This document shows, piece by piece, positions 9,263-20,876 of a DNA stretch of 64,000 nt. The position numbers and the translations under genes are program-made. How positions within the stretch are numbered: the stretch's first letter is position 1; each line of letters begins with the position of its first letter. Origin of the DNA: Erythroxylum novogranatense (lineage: Eukaryota > Streptophyta > Magnoliopsida > Malpighiales > Erythroxylaceae); contig CM057226.1 in assembly GCA_029891385.1 (NCBI GenBank), forward strand, positions 13,385,225 through 13,449,224. Direction: 5' to 3'. The notes under the pieces were generated by a model that saw only the letters and a program-made list of their open reading frames with translations, did not search any database and was not told where the DNA came from.

Positions 9263-10379
9263 ATGCAATGGAATTTAAATATTAGATATGTCACATCAAT
9301 TATGAATGTCAATGACACGAAAAGACATAAGCGAGATAATTTAAAATCAACTTACTTATGGCATTGTCGCCTTGGCCATATAAATGAGAGACGCATAACT
9401 AAGTTCCATAAGAGTGGTAGTTTAGGTTCATTTGATTATGAATCATATGACACATGCGAATCTTGTTTATTAGGCAAGATGACTAAATTACCCTTTAAGG
9501 AAAGGGTGAGCGAGCGATTTGGGTATTAGACCTAATACATTCAGATGTATGTGGTCCGATGTCCATCCATGCGAAGTGGTTGTCTTTACTTCATTACCTT
9601 TATCAATGATTATTCTCGATATGAATTTTGTATTCGATGAGATACAAATCTGAAGCATTTGAAAAGTTCAAACAATTCAGAAATGAAATAGAAAACCAAC
9701 TTGAGAAAAGTATCAAGACATTACGATCAGATCGTGGTGGGGAATACTTAGACCAATAGTTTTTGGATTATCTCAAAGATAATGGGATTTTATCTCAATG
9801 GACTCCTCCTTACACACCACAGCTTAATGGTGTGGCAGAAAGGAGAAATCGAACCTTGTTAGACATGGTACGATCAATGATGGGCTTTGCAAAGTTACCA
9901 AAATCCTTTTGGGGGTATGCACTCGAGGCAGTTGTTTACTTGTTAAGCGAGTTCCATTAAAGGCAGTTGATGTTACTCCATATGAGATGTGGACTAACAA
10001 AGACCTATCTTACTCATTTGAAAGTTTGGGGTTGTCACCTTATGTGAAGCGGACACGGTCGAGATAAACTTGATGCTGAAATCGACAAGTGTTTGTTAGT
10101 AGGATATCTAAAGAAACAATGAGATATCAATTACGCTGGCGAGGAACAAAAGGTGTTTGTTTGAAGCATGCTGTCTTTAGAGAAAGAGTTTCTTTTACAA
10201 GAAGGCGGTGGGAGCAAAATTGAACTTGAAGAAGTTCAAGATGCTCGAACAGAGCCAGAATCAATGCTGAACTTGAAGCTGTGACTCATCGGATGAAGTA
10301 ACAGTTCGACCTTCTACAACACACGAAGTTAAGTAGGTCACGTAGGATACGCTCTATTCCCGAGAGATATGGATTTCTT
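9263..10379 (+). pseudogene. C1 GAG-pre-integrase and integrase remnant
   Basis: Open piece 9263-9529 carries the zinc-binding HHCC set (LWHCRLGH ... CESCLLGKM). Integrase core motifs follow in broken frames: HSDVCGP near 9540, RSDRGGEYL at 9728-9755, and GVAERRNRTLL within 9763-9960. The sequence to 10379 is frame-broken but collinear with C2 60960-61380, including a late RSRRIR..PERYGF match just before RT. Stops (for example TAG at 9758) and indels inactivate it. Confidence 0.85.
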
Positions 10380-11081
10380 GTGAATAAACAGAATGACGTA
10401 TTGCTCATAGAAGATAATGAGCCTACCACCTATAAAGAGGTTCTGAAGAGTTTAAAGTCTGAGAAATGGCTTCATGCCATGCAGGCTGAAATGGATTCCA
10501 TGTATGAAAACCAAGTATGGACTTTGGTTGAGGCACCCGAAGGAATCAAACCCATAGGGTGTAAATGGGTTTTCAAAAAGAAAACCGACATGGATGGTAA
10601 TGTAATTACCTATAAAGCAAGGCTTGTGGCTAAAGGTTTTCGTCAAAGGCAAGGAGTTGACTACGACGAGACCTTCAGCCCAGTAACAATGCTTAAATCC
10701 ATTAGAATACTCCTAGCCATCGCCACTCATTATGATTATGAGATATGGCAAATGGATGTGAAGACAGCTTTCCTAAATGGAAATCTAGCTGAGGATGTGT
10801 ACATGACACAACCTGAGGGCTTCACCTCCTATGATGGCGAAAAGGTATGCAAACTTCAGAAATCCATCTATGGATTGAAGCAAGCATCCAGGAGTTGGAA
10901 TATCCGTTTTGATGAGGTAATCAAAGAGTATGGTTTATCACAAAATCCGAATGAACACTGTGTGTATAAGAAGGTTAATGGGACTGCAATCGTATTCCTT
11001 GTGCTGTATGTAGATGACATATTATTGCTAGGAAACGATGTCTCTATGCTACAATCAGTAAAAATTTGGTTGTCCAAATAA
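10380..11081 (+). pseudogene. C1 reverse transcriptase
   Basis: A 233-codon frame holds a near-complete copia RT: ALKSEKW-like start, [49 protein letters not shown] and the catalytic YVDDILL at about 11007-11027. It ends at TAA 11079-11081 inside the WLSK.FSMKDLGEA motif. The same frame continues to 11522, so this is a point nonsense change and not a gene end. It is one of the best preserved coding segments in the window. Confidence 0.92.
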
Positions 11082-11988
11082 TTTTCCATGAAAGACCTTG
11101 GTGAAGCAACTTATATCCTTTGGATAAGGATCTTTAGAGATAGATCAAAAAGGTTGCTTGGTCTTTCACAATCAACGTACATAGACAAGATGCTAAAAAG
11201 GTTTAGCATGGAGCAATCCAAGAGAGGCTATCTTCCCGTGACTCATAGGATAACACTCTCAAAATCTATGTGTCCTAAGACACAAGATGAGAGGATGCGC
11301 ATGAGTATGATCCCGTATGCATCTGCGGTAGGATCTATCATGTATGCAATGCTATGTACGAGACTCGATGTATCATATGCTCTAAGTGTAAGGAGCAGAT
11401 ACCAATCGGATCCTGGTGAGGTTCACTGGGTGGCTGTCAAGAATATCCTCAAGTACTTGCGAAGGACTAAGGATGTTTTCTTGATATATGGAGATGGAGA
11501 TCTCAAAGTGGCGGGTATCTGAGATGCCGTTTTCAATCTGATAAGGATGATTCCAAATCCCAATCAGGTTACGTATTCACACTGAATGGCGGGGCAGTTA
11601 GTTGGAAGAGTTCAAACAAGAGACAACTGTCGATTTAACGACCGAGGCAGAGTACATTGTCGCTTCAGAAGCAGCAAAGGAAGCAGTTTGGATCAAAAAG
11701 TTCATTACTGAACTTGGTGTGGTTCCTAGCTGTGATGGGCCCATCTGATTGTATTGTGACAACAATGGGGCTATTCTTGTGACGAAAGAACCAAGGTCTC
11801 ATTAACGATCCAAACACGTACTCCACGGATATCATCGATCGGGAGATCATAGGGCGGTGATGTCGGATCGAGAGAATTTCTACCGAGCAGAATATTGCTG
11901 ATCCGTTGACAAAGCCATTATCACAAAAGAGTTTTGATTCTCATGTACTCGCCTATGGCATTAGATATCAAGGCGATTGGCTTTAGGT
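11082..11988 (+). pseudogene. C1 RT end and RNase H
   Basis: The frame of the upstream RT continues 11082-11522 (MKDLGEATYIL, LSQSTYIDKML, PYASAVGSIMYAM, VKNILKYLRRTKD). After TGA at about 11520 the RNase H region is frameshifted, yet TEAEY near 11646, EAVWIKKF and DPLTKPL near 11900 are readable. RNase H removes template RNA. C2 62216-62983 is the closest copy in the window. Confidence 0.88.
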
Positions 11989-11989
11989 C

Positions 11990-12000
11990 AAGTGGGAGAT
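11990..12000 (+). other. C1 polypurine tract
   Basis: AAGTGGGAGAT directly precedes the 3' LTR, the usual copia arrangement. C2 has the same tract at 62984-62995. Confidence 0.8.
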
Positions 12001-13806
12001 TATTAGAGTAGTGTCCTGAAGGCAATCGCCTTTAGCGCATTTTGTACAAAGTTGTGTACATACTTTATGAATAAATAAAGAAAGGCATATTTCATTAATT
12101 TGATGTTCATTATTTATGAATGGATATTGATCTATAAGCAAATTAATGAAGTCCATGATATATGACATAGCATGAAGGAAATTGTGATGTGATCATACTA
12201 CTGAGATTCCTATCATGTGCAATTATGTCATTATCTAAATTATCCCTAGTCATAGGATTACTGAGACTGGACATCCGTAATCCGGAAAGACTAGCACATC
12301 TCAAGCTCCTTGATTTGATCAAGCAGTCGATCTCAGAAACTGTAAATATGAGATATTTAGGGTTGAGATGTGGATGCTTACTAGAGGTAGTAAGTACATT
12401 AGATGACCTGCTATGAGATCATCACATGGATGTCCTATTCTAATGTCATTGATAATCTCATCATAGCAATGGTGCAAGTATCCTTAGACTTTAGGTGCTC
12501 AAGGATATCTTGGATATTGATTTTGTGCTTTGACTCTATTTCTTGTTGCCTTACAGAGGTCGCTCATAGGGTGGTGATTGGGTACAGCTTGAGATATTAG
12601 AAGGTAATTGAGTAGCCAATAGAGGATTCACCACTTCTGTGATAGCAGAAGATGATACCCATGGCCTCTTGTCAGGGTCATTACTTGGAAGTCTCTGGCC
12701 GGAGCATATATGTCATGAAGAATGTCTTCATTGACATATAAAGTAATGAGTCCCGGACAAGAGCGATATCACTGGACTAGATTTGACATAGTCGGTCTAG
12801 TAAAGAGTTGACACTTTGCCCATACTCATAACCAAGTGGGGTATAGCATGGTGAAAGGACGAATTGCACGGTAATTGTCTATGGAAAGGTTCGTGATATG
12901 GTTCATGATGAATACATGTTCATTCGTCAAACCAATTACTTTCCGGTCAATTGGGGGTCATGATGTGTTGCTAGATACCACTCATGACTTGCTCAGATTA
13001 AGTGTTAATCTAAGTGGCCAACATAACCGGGAACCTAATGGGTCACACGCATAAGAGTGTCTCAGAGAATACGTAAAATAGTTTGGGACAGAGTTCTAAT
13101 ATATGGAGAGCAGTAACATTAAATGGATCCCGATGAGATCGAGATATGTCCCGATGAGATCGCGACATCGATATTGCTGAAAAAGGTTTTCGGGGGTTTT
13201 TCCCATACCGGGACCCGGTAGGCCGGTAGGACCGACCCCAGTGTGATTGGATCACTTCAGCATTTATTTATATATATGTTATACGTGGATGGAAGAAGGG
13301 AGGAGAAGCTTCCTTATTTGCTTAGTCATCAAATGGCATTTAATGACAAAAGACAAAAATGAAAGGTGAAAGAGTGATGATCGTGGCTTATGGATTAAGA
13401 AGAAAGAAGAAGAGTTTCTTTCTCTTTGATCAATGATCATCGTGGGTTTTGAGAAAACCTAAGGTTTTAAAGGAAAAGAAGAGTTCTCCTCCTTTAAGCT
13501 CTCCATCGATCTTCAAGCTTCTTTCTCCAAGTTTCTCCTTCTTTCCATTAGTTTCAAGCTCTCCAAGGACAAAGGTAAGAGCTAGCACTCTTTAATTTGT
13601 TCTAACTATTCCCGGGTCAAAGGGTTTGTCCCGGTTAGGTTCTCCGATCTCTGCGTGGATACCGTTAGAGATGGTCTCCTTTGGCCGTTATGGTTTGAGT
13701 TTGTTGTATAGACACATGGATCCTGGCTTTCGGGAAGGTCCCGGAACAAAAATTTTTGTTTTTCGCACCGTGGGAATGTGATGCTCACACCGGGATTTTC
13801 CTACAC
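12001..13806 (+). repeat. C1 3' LTR (1806 bp)
   Basis: The LTR begins TATTAGAGTAGTG (terminal TG mutated to TA) right after the purine tract and ends TTTTCCTACA. Its last 178 bp match the 5' remnant at 5836-6013. A TATATATATG box lies near 13268. Short ORFs inside, such as 12189-12416, have no recognisable domain. Confidence 0.88.
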
Positions 13807-16490
13807 AGTAATGGTGAATTTATGTTGAAATTATGTGTAGCATGTTTTGTTAAATAAAAAAGACGAGAATTTGGGATTTCAGAAAAGATTGTCATTTTGG
13901 CAAATTATGTGAAAATGAAGTTTTGTAAAGGCCAATTGAGGCTACTGAATTTTCGAATCGTGTGAATTATGTGCTTTCTTTGGATTTGTGGTGGTCCCAT
14001 CTGAGTCAGGTGCACCTGTCTACCCTGAGCTTCTCCCTTTGCTTTCGTTAGTGGCATTGGAGTTCTCGGGGACTCTATCCGTCCTGACTACATGACGCTT
14101 CAGCGGGAATGTGTAGTACGTTCCATTTCGGATCCACCCGAACCACCTTGTTTGTGATTTTGTGAAATGTGAGATTGCTTTGTGATGTGTTATATTTGTA
14201 AATTGTTTGATGTGATAAATTCTATAAAAAGATTTGAAAATTGTCAATGTTTTCCTTAATGTGATATTGTTTTGAAAATGAAAGAATGAATAATAGTTTT
14301 TGCTTATATTCTCGTTTATTAAGTTATTACCCACTGAGCCGTCGAGCTCACCCCCTTTCCCCTCCACAGGTGTCGAGCGAGAAACCGAATCACTGCATCG
14401 GGATTGAGGCATACTCCGATGCATTTTGCTTTTGAAGTTGTATTTAAGAAAACAAAGCTTTAGATAGCATTTTGGAACTAATGTTGTACTTTGTATTTTG
14501 TTCCTTAAGACTTTGATGTATTTGGGCTAAAATGCCCTCTAAAGCTTTGTAGTTACTTGTTTCCATGTAAATGTAAGAGTTTTGAATTTTAAATGTATCT
14601 TGTATATGTTTTCTAAACATGTATTGATGTATGGTTGAATTTGATAAAAGTAAGGGTCAGCTTGTATTTCTTTAGGTTTTGAAATGGATAGATGCCTAAG
14701 GGTGTGTTACTGCCATTGGAGTTTGGGATATTTTGGTTTGAGTTGTGTTATGGAAGTTGGAAGATTGAGTTTTCATGCAGGTTATTGAGTTGAATTGAAG
14801 ATTTGGCTAGTTACATTTTTAGGGGAGGTGCTGTCCAATTTTCTTAAAATGGACAGAACCTTCAACTGAAGTTTAGACCATGATAGAGCTTGAATTTAAG
14901 TGAGATGCCTTCTTGAAGATTGTAGTGCATATTAAGAGCTTTCTAATGATATGTAATTCGTCACAATTGGACTTAAAATAAAAAAGTTATGAGAGCCGAA
15001 AGGTTTCAGCTACTGTTGTTATCCACTAAAATTTTGGAGAACCTTTGGAGGGGTTTATCACCCTCTTAGAGACAGATTTGATTTTTGCTTTCTTTATAGA
15101 TAATGTATATTGTCTTCTCCTCTTTTCAATGAGGTATAATTGGTCAAATTCATACTTAGGATGAAGAAGTTATGAGGTTGAGAAGATGACAGTTACTATT
15201 CATTTAAATTGAGTTACTGTTTTATTGAATTTTTACAGGCAGTAACTTTGAGAGTGTTTTTACCTCTCTAAATGATTGAATTAACTTTTTCTCCCTTCAT
15301 GAAACTTGTAGATAATCCTTTCTTCTTTCTATTGAGGTATTCTATTCCTTATTTCGAGTTAGGAGTAAAAATTTATGGAAATTAGACCTAGTTCAGTTAC
15401 TGTTCATTTGGCAATTTTGGACTGAACCTTTGGGAGGGTTTTTCACCCCTTTAGAGCTTGTTTTGGTTTTTCCATCCTTCATAGAACATGTAGATTATAT
15501 TTTCCCCTTTCCAATGAGGTATCATTTACAATTATTGGAGTTAAGAATAAAAAGTTATAAGGTTAGAAAGATTACAGGTACTATTCATTTGGTCAATTTA
15601 TTGTTCCATTTGTATTTTTATAGGCAGAAACTTTGAGGGCATTTTTACCTCTTTCAATGACTAAAATGACTTTTTCACTCTTCATGAAAGTTGTAAATTA
15701 TCTCTTTATCTTTCCAACGAGGTAAAATATGACATTTTTAGACTTGTGTGCTAAAAGATATGAATTTACAAACTTTTGGCATTGTGTAGGAAGATTTGAG
15801 TTTGGGCTGAAACTTTGAAGCAACTCTTGATCCCCTTTAATGGCCAAATTAGTTCTTAAATCCTTCTAGGAAATTGTAGAGCTTCTTTTTACCATTTTAT
15901 TGATATCGAATTTTCAAAATTTGGGTTTCGGGGTGAGAAGTTATTAAAGTTTAAAGTTAGAGAAGTTTTCATTAGTTTTAAAAGTTGAATTTTCAATTTG
16001 GAGAAATTAAACCCCGTTTCCTATTTTATTCGTTTCTCCTCCATTTGACCTCCGATTTTCACGATTTTTGAAGCGTTGGATTTCTAAAAAAATTTTATAC
16101 CCCTTTTTGGTAAAATGAGAGTGTTAGGTTTTGGTCGGATTTTACGGATAATACTAAAGAGAGTAAATTACGTAATGGTTTTGAATGTAATTCCATTTTC
16201 GGGCGATTTTGTGAGCTATAGAGATCCGATTGAGGCGAATTCTGATTCTAATTGACCTAGCGATATGGGATTTCATTTTAGCTTAGGAATCGGATCTAGT
16301 TATGGGCCCTAAGCAAGTCAATTTTATTGGAGGATAAATAGGGTAAATTTATCAAGTTTTGTTCGGATGACATTAAATTAAGTTCGATTTGAGGTTTCTT
16401 TCGTGGTGAGGAATTCCTCCCTCATGAGATGCACGTCCAAATGTCACGTAGGACGTCAGGCACGCGACTCACCAGGGAGGGGTTCCAACA
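13807..16490 (+). mobile_element. G2: 3' part of a long Gypsy LTR
   Basis: Right-hand part of an LTR that C1 split; the left part is outside the window. It is related to the G3 LTR: both have a CTCACCCCC..TTCC block followed by GGCATACTCC, then AAAATGCCCTCTAAAGCTTTGTA, then repeated GTTATGAG-type modules. It ends GGGTTCCAACA, like the CCAACA end of G3. No PBS follows, so it is a solo LTR or a 3' LTR. Copia C0 coding sequence starts at once after it. No genes are seen in the 2.7 kb. Confidence 0.8.
14800..16010 (+). repeat. Diverged tandem modules of about 190 bp in G2 LTR
   Basis: A recurring module, CTT(T)GGAGGG..TTTCACC..CTTAGAG, then CCTTCATGAAA.TTGTAGA, then CTTTCCAATGAGGTA, then AAAAAGTTATGAGG, repeats about six times. 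The GTTATGA-like anchor occurs near 14981, 15164, 15365, 15547, 15752 and 15936, giving spacings of 182-205 bp. Units are strongly diverged, so the array is old. Confidence 0.7.
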
Positions 16491-16581
16491 AGTAAACAAA
16501 TTATTGAAGGAAAGTGGTGGATTTTTCACTTTTTATCCTGAATTTTGTGCTTTACAGGCCCAGAGGAGTAAACACTTACTG
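16491..16581 (+). pseudogene. C0 copia fragment 1: GAG-pre-integrase start
   Basis: The piece reads VNKLLKESGGFFTFYPEFC.LQ in one frame, the beta-rich start of a copia GAG-pre-integrase domain. It stops at the S1 insertion and continues in frame at 20635 (LLVVGKAIGHLYYLD) if S1 and one TSD copy are removed. It is bounded on the left by the end of LTR G2. Confidence 0.85.
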
Positions 16582-17000
16582 TGTAGCACCCCACTCCCGA
16601 CGAGACCCGAACCCGATATCGATGGTGATATCCGAGCCCGTGACCCGCGAGGGTGGCGTACTAGAACATTCATTACCTTAAAAAAATCGTATGACATTTT
16701 CTTTTTCTTTCAAAAACATTAAAGTGCGCAAAACAATCATTGACTTGGCCCAATTATAACAAAACATTTTCAAATATAAAACCATTTCACTGATAAAACA
16801 ATTTCAATCATTATTAGCACTCATTAGTGCTCAGTCACTCTATACAATTACATATAAACAATTGGGCCTACTAAATACCAAATCAATACACTAATGCAGA
16901 ATCTGACGACATCGATCTGACCCGATACACTGTCTTGCTAGCGATGAGCGTACTCCGTGTGTCCAACGGGTACTCTCCATTTCTGAAAAATAGATGCAAT

Positions 17001-17052
17001 GTTGGGTGAGTTTGCGAACTCGGTGAAAACCATCATCGATGGTTCACCCAAC
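17001..17052 (-). other. Three-way-junction block in S1
   Basis: Outer arms GTTGGGTGA and TCACCCAAC enclose GAGTT-TGCG-AACTC and AACCATC-ATC-GATGGTT. Stems are identical to those of G1 while the loops differ. Confidence 0.7.
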
Positions 17053-17230
17053 TCATGCATATCCACACAATCACACAATATTGTACATATATCATAAACA
17101 AGAAATCACAGCGATCAATTTCACATTTTATAAGGCAATAAGCCTTTCACACAATTCACATAAAACATTCATTTATGCACGGTGTGCATGTGACTCTTTC
17201 ATTTTCTTTCGTTGTTGTGACCGTTACTTT

Positions 17231-17365
17231 GAGCTCATATCGTTGAGCCATTGGCTCTGAAACATTGGGCTTGAAGCCACGAAGCGTTAGGCATAGCTAC
17301 GATCATCGAGCCGAGGCTCGGAATACGTTAAACACGAGGCCTGTGCGTTGAGCTTAAAGCTCGAA
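17231..17365 (-). repeat. Array of small hairpins in S1 LTR
   Basis: Short inverted repeats occur every 25-35 bp: GAGCCATTGGCTC (17245-17257), GGGCTTGAAGCC, GAGCCGAGGCTCGG (near 17308) and GAGCTTAAAGCTC (near 17350). Each is followed by a GAA-like spacer. Stem sequences differ between units but stay self-complementary. Confidence 0.65.
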
Positions 17366-17754
17366 TTCGGTGGCTACACCGGTCACAGCTATCATTATCG
17401 ATCATTTACTATGCATGAATGCACATGTCATTTCAATTTCCAATTATCGCATTTCTATTTCCAATTCCAATTAATTACTACTTAGATCATTTTCAATGTC
17501 CTCGGACTTTTAGTCCAGTATTTCATTCCATGCATTTACCTTTCATTTTACTAACACATTTACAATCCAATTTACTCATGCATTCTCACGCACTTATTCT
17601 CATTTGCACTTCAATATCACAATCAATATTTGAACACCCGTGGTCGAAATCAATCAAATCAATCAATCACATATATCCATCCTTGCTTCCTCATGGCAAT
17701 CAGTGCACATAATTAATAAACACATAAGGTTGAGAAATCAACTAGGTTACTCAC

Positions 17755-17821
17755 CTATTACTTCCGAGCTAATGCCGGGAAGTTTTCGCCCCGTCGGTCG
17801 GACGACGCTCCACTTGGGTCT
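17755..17821 (-). other. Predicted 67-bp micro-exon in S1
   Basis: On the minus strand the acceptor TTCTTATAG precedes 17821 and the donor GGTGAGTAACCTAG follows 17755. It is the counterpart of the G1 unit at 4601-4666. Confidence 0.5.
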
Positions 17822-20629
17822 CTATAAGAAACAGAGAAAGAACGAGTCACTAAATATGCAATTTGTGCACATGTAGGTGAAATATGCATGTTCATGAATT
17901 CCCGGCCCTAATCTCATTTTTTTTTCCTCAGAAAAATCCGTCTAAACATTAGAAACCTATTGGCGCTGACGGTGCGCAATTCGGACCTCTATAGGTCCCC
18001 AATCAAATAAAACAGTGATTAAAGGCTCCGTTACCCGGGGTCACGTCAATTTTCCGTCTAAAAATTTCCAATTTCTCACAAAATGAAATTCAATATTCTA
18101 TGCATCCGATGCCTCAAGAATCAGGTCAATCAGATGTCGGACGAAAAAGTTATGAGCAAAAGGAGGAAAAATACACATCCTAGTCGACTAGTGCAGGAAA
18201 TACATGTTCTATGATCATTGGTGAAATTATGTCATTGGTATTATTAAAATGACAAATCTGAAACAATTTCCTCCGACATGCTAACTTGTTTAGGCCATCA
18301 CTCTCTACTCTAAACTCCAATTTGGACAAATTTGGTGTCTATTTCATAGAGAAAAGAGAGCTCTACAAGTTTTGTGAAGGACACAAAAGCCAATTTCACC
18401 TCTAAGGGTGTGAAAAATGCAATCAAAGTTACTGTCCACACAATGCCTCTCAAAACAGTGCAACCTTGGCCAAAACAGGGCAATAGTTTATAAAATCCGT
18501 AACTGTCCAGTTCCTTTGTCAAAAAATTACACAATAATTATGCTCAGAAATATCCCAATCTTATAAACAACTTTCATGAACAACCCAAAATCAGATTCAT
18601 TTGGTAACTATGTCAAACAATTCACCAAAGTATCAGCCTACTGAAATCAACTAATCTAAACAGTAATTTCCCAAACAGCATATCTCTTAGCACAAATGTC
18701 ACCAAATTCTCTACCTTATATCCCTGAAAAGATGAGATCACAAACTTTAAGTTTTATGAAGAACTCAAACTCTAATTCGATTTCTAACAATTTCAAAACC
18801 ACTATGCAAGTTACTGCCATGATCAACCATTCACATTCTAATGTAAGATCAGTTTTTGCAAAATCATAACTCCCAACTCTGACCTCTAAAAATTTTATTC
18901 CATATCTCATTTTCAAGATAATTTCTTCCTCTACAACTTTTCAGAAGATCACTCACATTAATTCAGTCCACAAAAATGGCTAAAATTGATTCCAAGCAGA
19001 ATACGCACAAGTCAGACACTTAAGCTAGGTTTCACCAACATGCCCAAAACCAGTCCATAGAAAACAGTTCATATATCTCAATATACACCTCTAAAAATAG
19101 AAAGATCAGTGGAAATGGAAAGATAACTCAATATTCTACAACTTTCATGAAGACCATTCTCCTTAATTCCATCTCAATTAATTTAGAAAAATCAACAAAG
19201 TAATCAGGTCATAATCCGGATACTGTTCACCTAAGCCAAAACAGTAACTTTCCAAGCCAAATTTCACCCTCTTAGAGTTACAATTAGACAACACATATTT
19301 CACACAAAAATGTAGCCAACAAATCAAAGTTTCAGTGGGAATAAACCTTGCCTCATTTGCATAACCACACAAGGAGTTATGGTCAAATCAGTGTAATAGG
19401 TCAAAGTAAATTTTCCAGCACTTAAGTCTAAACCATATTCTATGGTTTCTATACCATTCCCACCCCATTTCTAAACCATCAAACATCCTAAGTAATTAAG
19501 AATTCAACCAATACCTCTTCAATACCTTCACCTAAGCATTTTGCTAAAATTGGCAGCACCTTACACAATCATTTTCATGCAAGAAAAGTCATCTAGAATC
19601 ATCCAAAATCAAGTTAACAACACATCTTTCAAGCTAGCTTCCTCAAATCATACTCAAACATAACCCAACAATTCAAACTATCATTTTCATAACATTTAAC
19701 CATCATAACTCATGATTAATAAACAATAACCCCCTTTAAATGCATTTATTAACCATGATTCATGAACTACATAATCAAAGCATCATTAACACTTAACAAT
19801 CACTTACCTACTTAGCTTCCACTCTTGATTAACATCAACTTCTCCTCTTCACTCCACATGTACAAGCACCATCATAATAAGGAAGTAGGAGGTTTAAGCT
19901 TGTAAAGGAAGCACTTAAATTGGAGGACTTTCGAAAATTCAATGAAGGGGAAGAAGAGAGAAGTTTCGGTGGAGGAGAGACAAACAAGCCAACTCTTATA
20001 CTTTTATTTCAAAAGCCCCCTAACTTGTCGTGAGTGAAGGGAATTAATAAAGCAAATCTCCTTTCTTTCCTTCCACTAGAAGAGTCGAGAACATTAGAAG
20101 AGGAAGAAGACAAAAGCTTAAGACACTTGGCAATTGATTAAGGAAATAAAGAAAAGTCAACCATCATTCCCATGTTTTTTTTTTTAAATACAACAATTAC
20201 CCATAATGAAAGCCAAATTTCGGTTCCAACAATATGTAAGGGTCCACTTTTGGGTCCCACCAAAATAATTAATAGATTAGTACCAAATAATAATAGAAAA
20301 ATCAATCGGTTCGCCACTTGGCGATTATTTTTTCGGTCCAGGAATTTTCTCCGGAAAATTCTGGAAAAATTCCTAAAAATCCCTTAAAATAGAAAACACA
20401 CTCTGGATCAGTCAAAATAATTTTTCAAACCCCTTAACCACATTAATCACAATAAAATTGCCTTAGGCACAAAAGCAGAATAACATGTATGCATGTACAA
20501 TAATTCTGTGTGTACAATTGATACTGAGTATCAATCTTATTATGCATGAACAGTGCTAATTATTCCCTATCAATCCCATCCTATGACAAAGTTCCTATTT
20601 TACCTTTCCAGTAGGGGTGGGATGTTACA

Positions 20630-20876
20630 TGCTGGTAGTGGGAAAAGCAATTGGCCATCTCTATTATCTAGATAAAGATTCTTTTAGTCCTATTTTGGTA
20701 GACAAGTATGTTTCTTTGTTGAATCACATTACTCAAGAAATCTATTGTATGAATGCTATAGTTAGTCTGAAACTTTGGCATCATCAGTTGGGGCATCCTT
20801 CAATTGGTGTAGTCAAGAAACTACGATTGCTGAATAAAAGTGTTGATAGTTTCCTTGATCATTGTGATGTGTGTGC
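20630..20876 (+). pseudogene. C0 copia fragment 2: GAG-pre-integrase zinc-binding part
   Basis: After the TSD copy (20630-20634) the frame reads VVGKAIGHLYYLDK and then the HHCC set LWHHQLGH ... DHCDVC. It stops in the codon after CDVC, where S2 inserted, and resumes AQSKQTR at 22808. This domain precedes integrase in copia polyproteins. No stop is seen within the piece itself. Confidence 0.9.

Larger units (their letters stand above)
5836..13806 (+). mobile_element. C1: Ty1/copia element, 5' LTR truncated by G1
   Basis: This is a plus-strand copia element: the last 178 bp of its 5' LTR (5836-6013), PBS, a long leader, decayed gag-pol (8113-11988), a purine tract and a full 3' LTR (12001-13806). 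The 5836-6013 piece matches the end of the 3' LTR nearly base for base, including CACACCGGGATTTTCCTACA. The complete element would have been about 9.6 kb. It lies inside LTR G2, whose sequence resumes at 13807. The left TSD partner is outside the window. Confidence 0.9.
16582..20629 (-). mobile_element. S1: minus-strand solo LTR (4048 bp)
   Basis: Plus-strand ends are TGTAGCACCCCACTCCC and GGGGTGGGATGTTACA. The minus strand therefore starts TGTAACATCCCACC like the other TGTAACATCC LTRs. The flanks TACTG (16577-16581) and TGCTG (20630-20634) form a TSD with one mismatch. Both sides are C0 coding sequence and there is no internal region, so this is a solo LTR left by LTR-LTR recombination. It shares blocks with the N1 LTR, including GGCGCTGACGGTGCGCAA at about 17963. 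It has the micro-exon (17755-17821), hairpin array (17231-17365), three-way junction (17001-17052) and diverged 190-bp modules. Confidence 0.88.

Noticed and set aside
12189..12600. Two plus-strand frames (75 and 65 codons) in the C1 3' LTR
   Set aside because: No recognisable domain, located in LTR sequence, and short enough to arise by chance.
14020..14424. Minus-strand 134-codon frame in G2
   Set aside because: It lies in LTR G2, antisense, and has no conserved counterpart at the homologous place of the G3 LTR.
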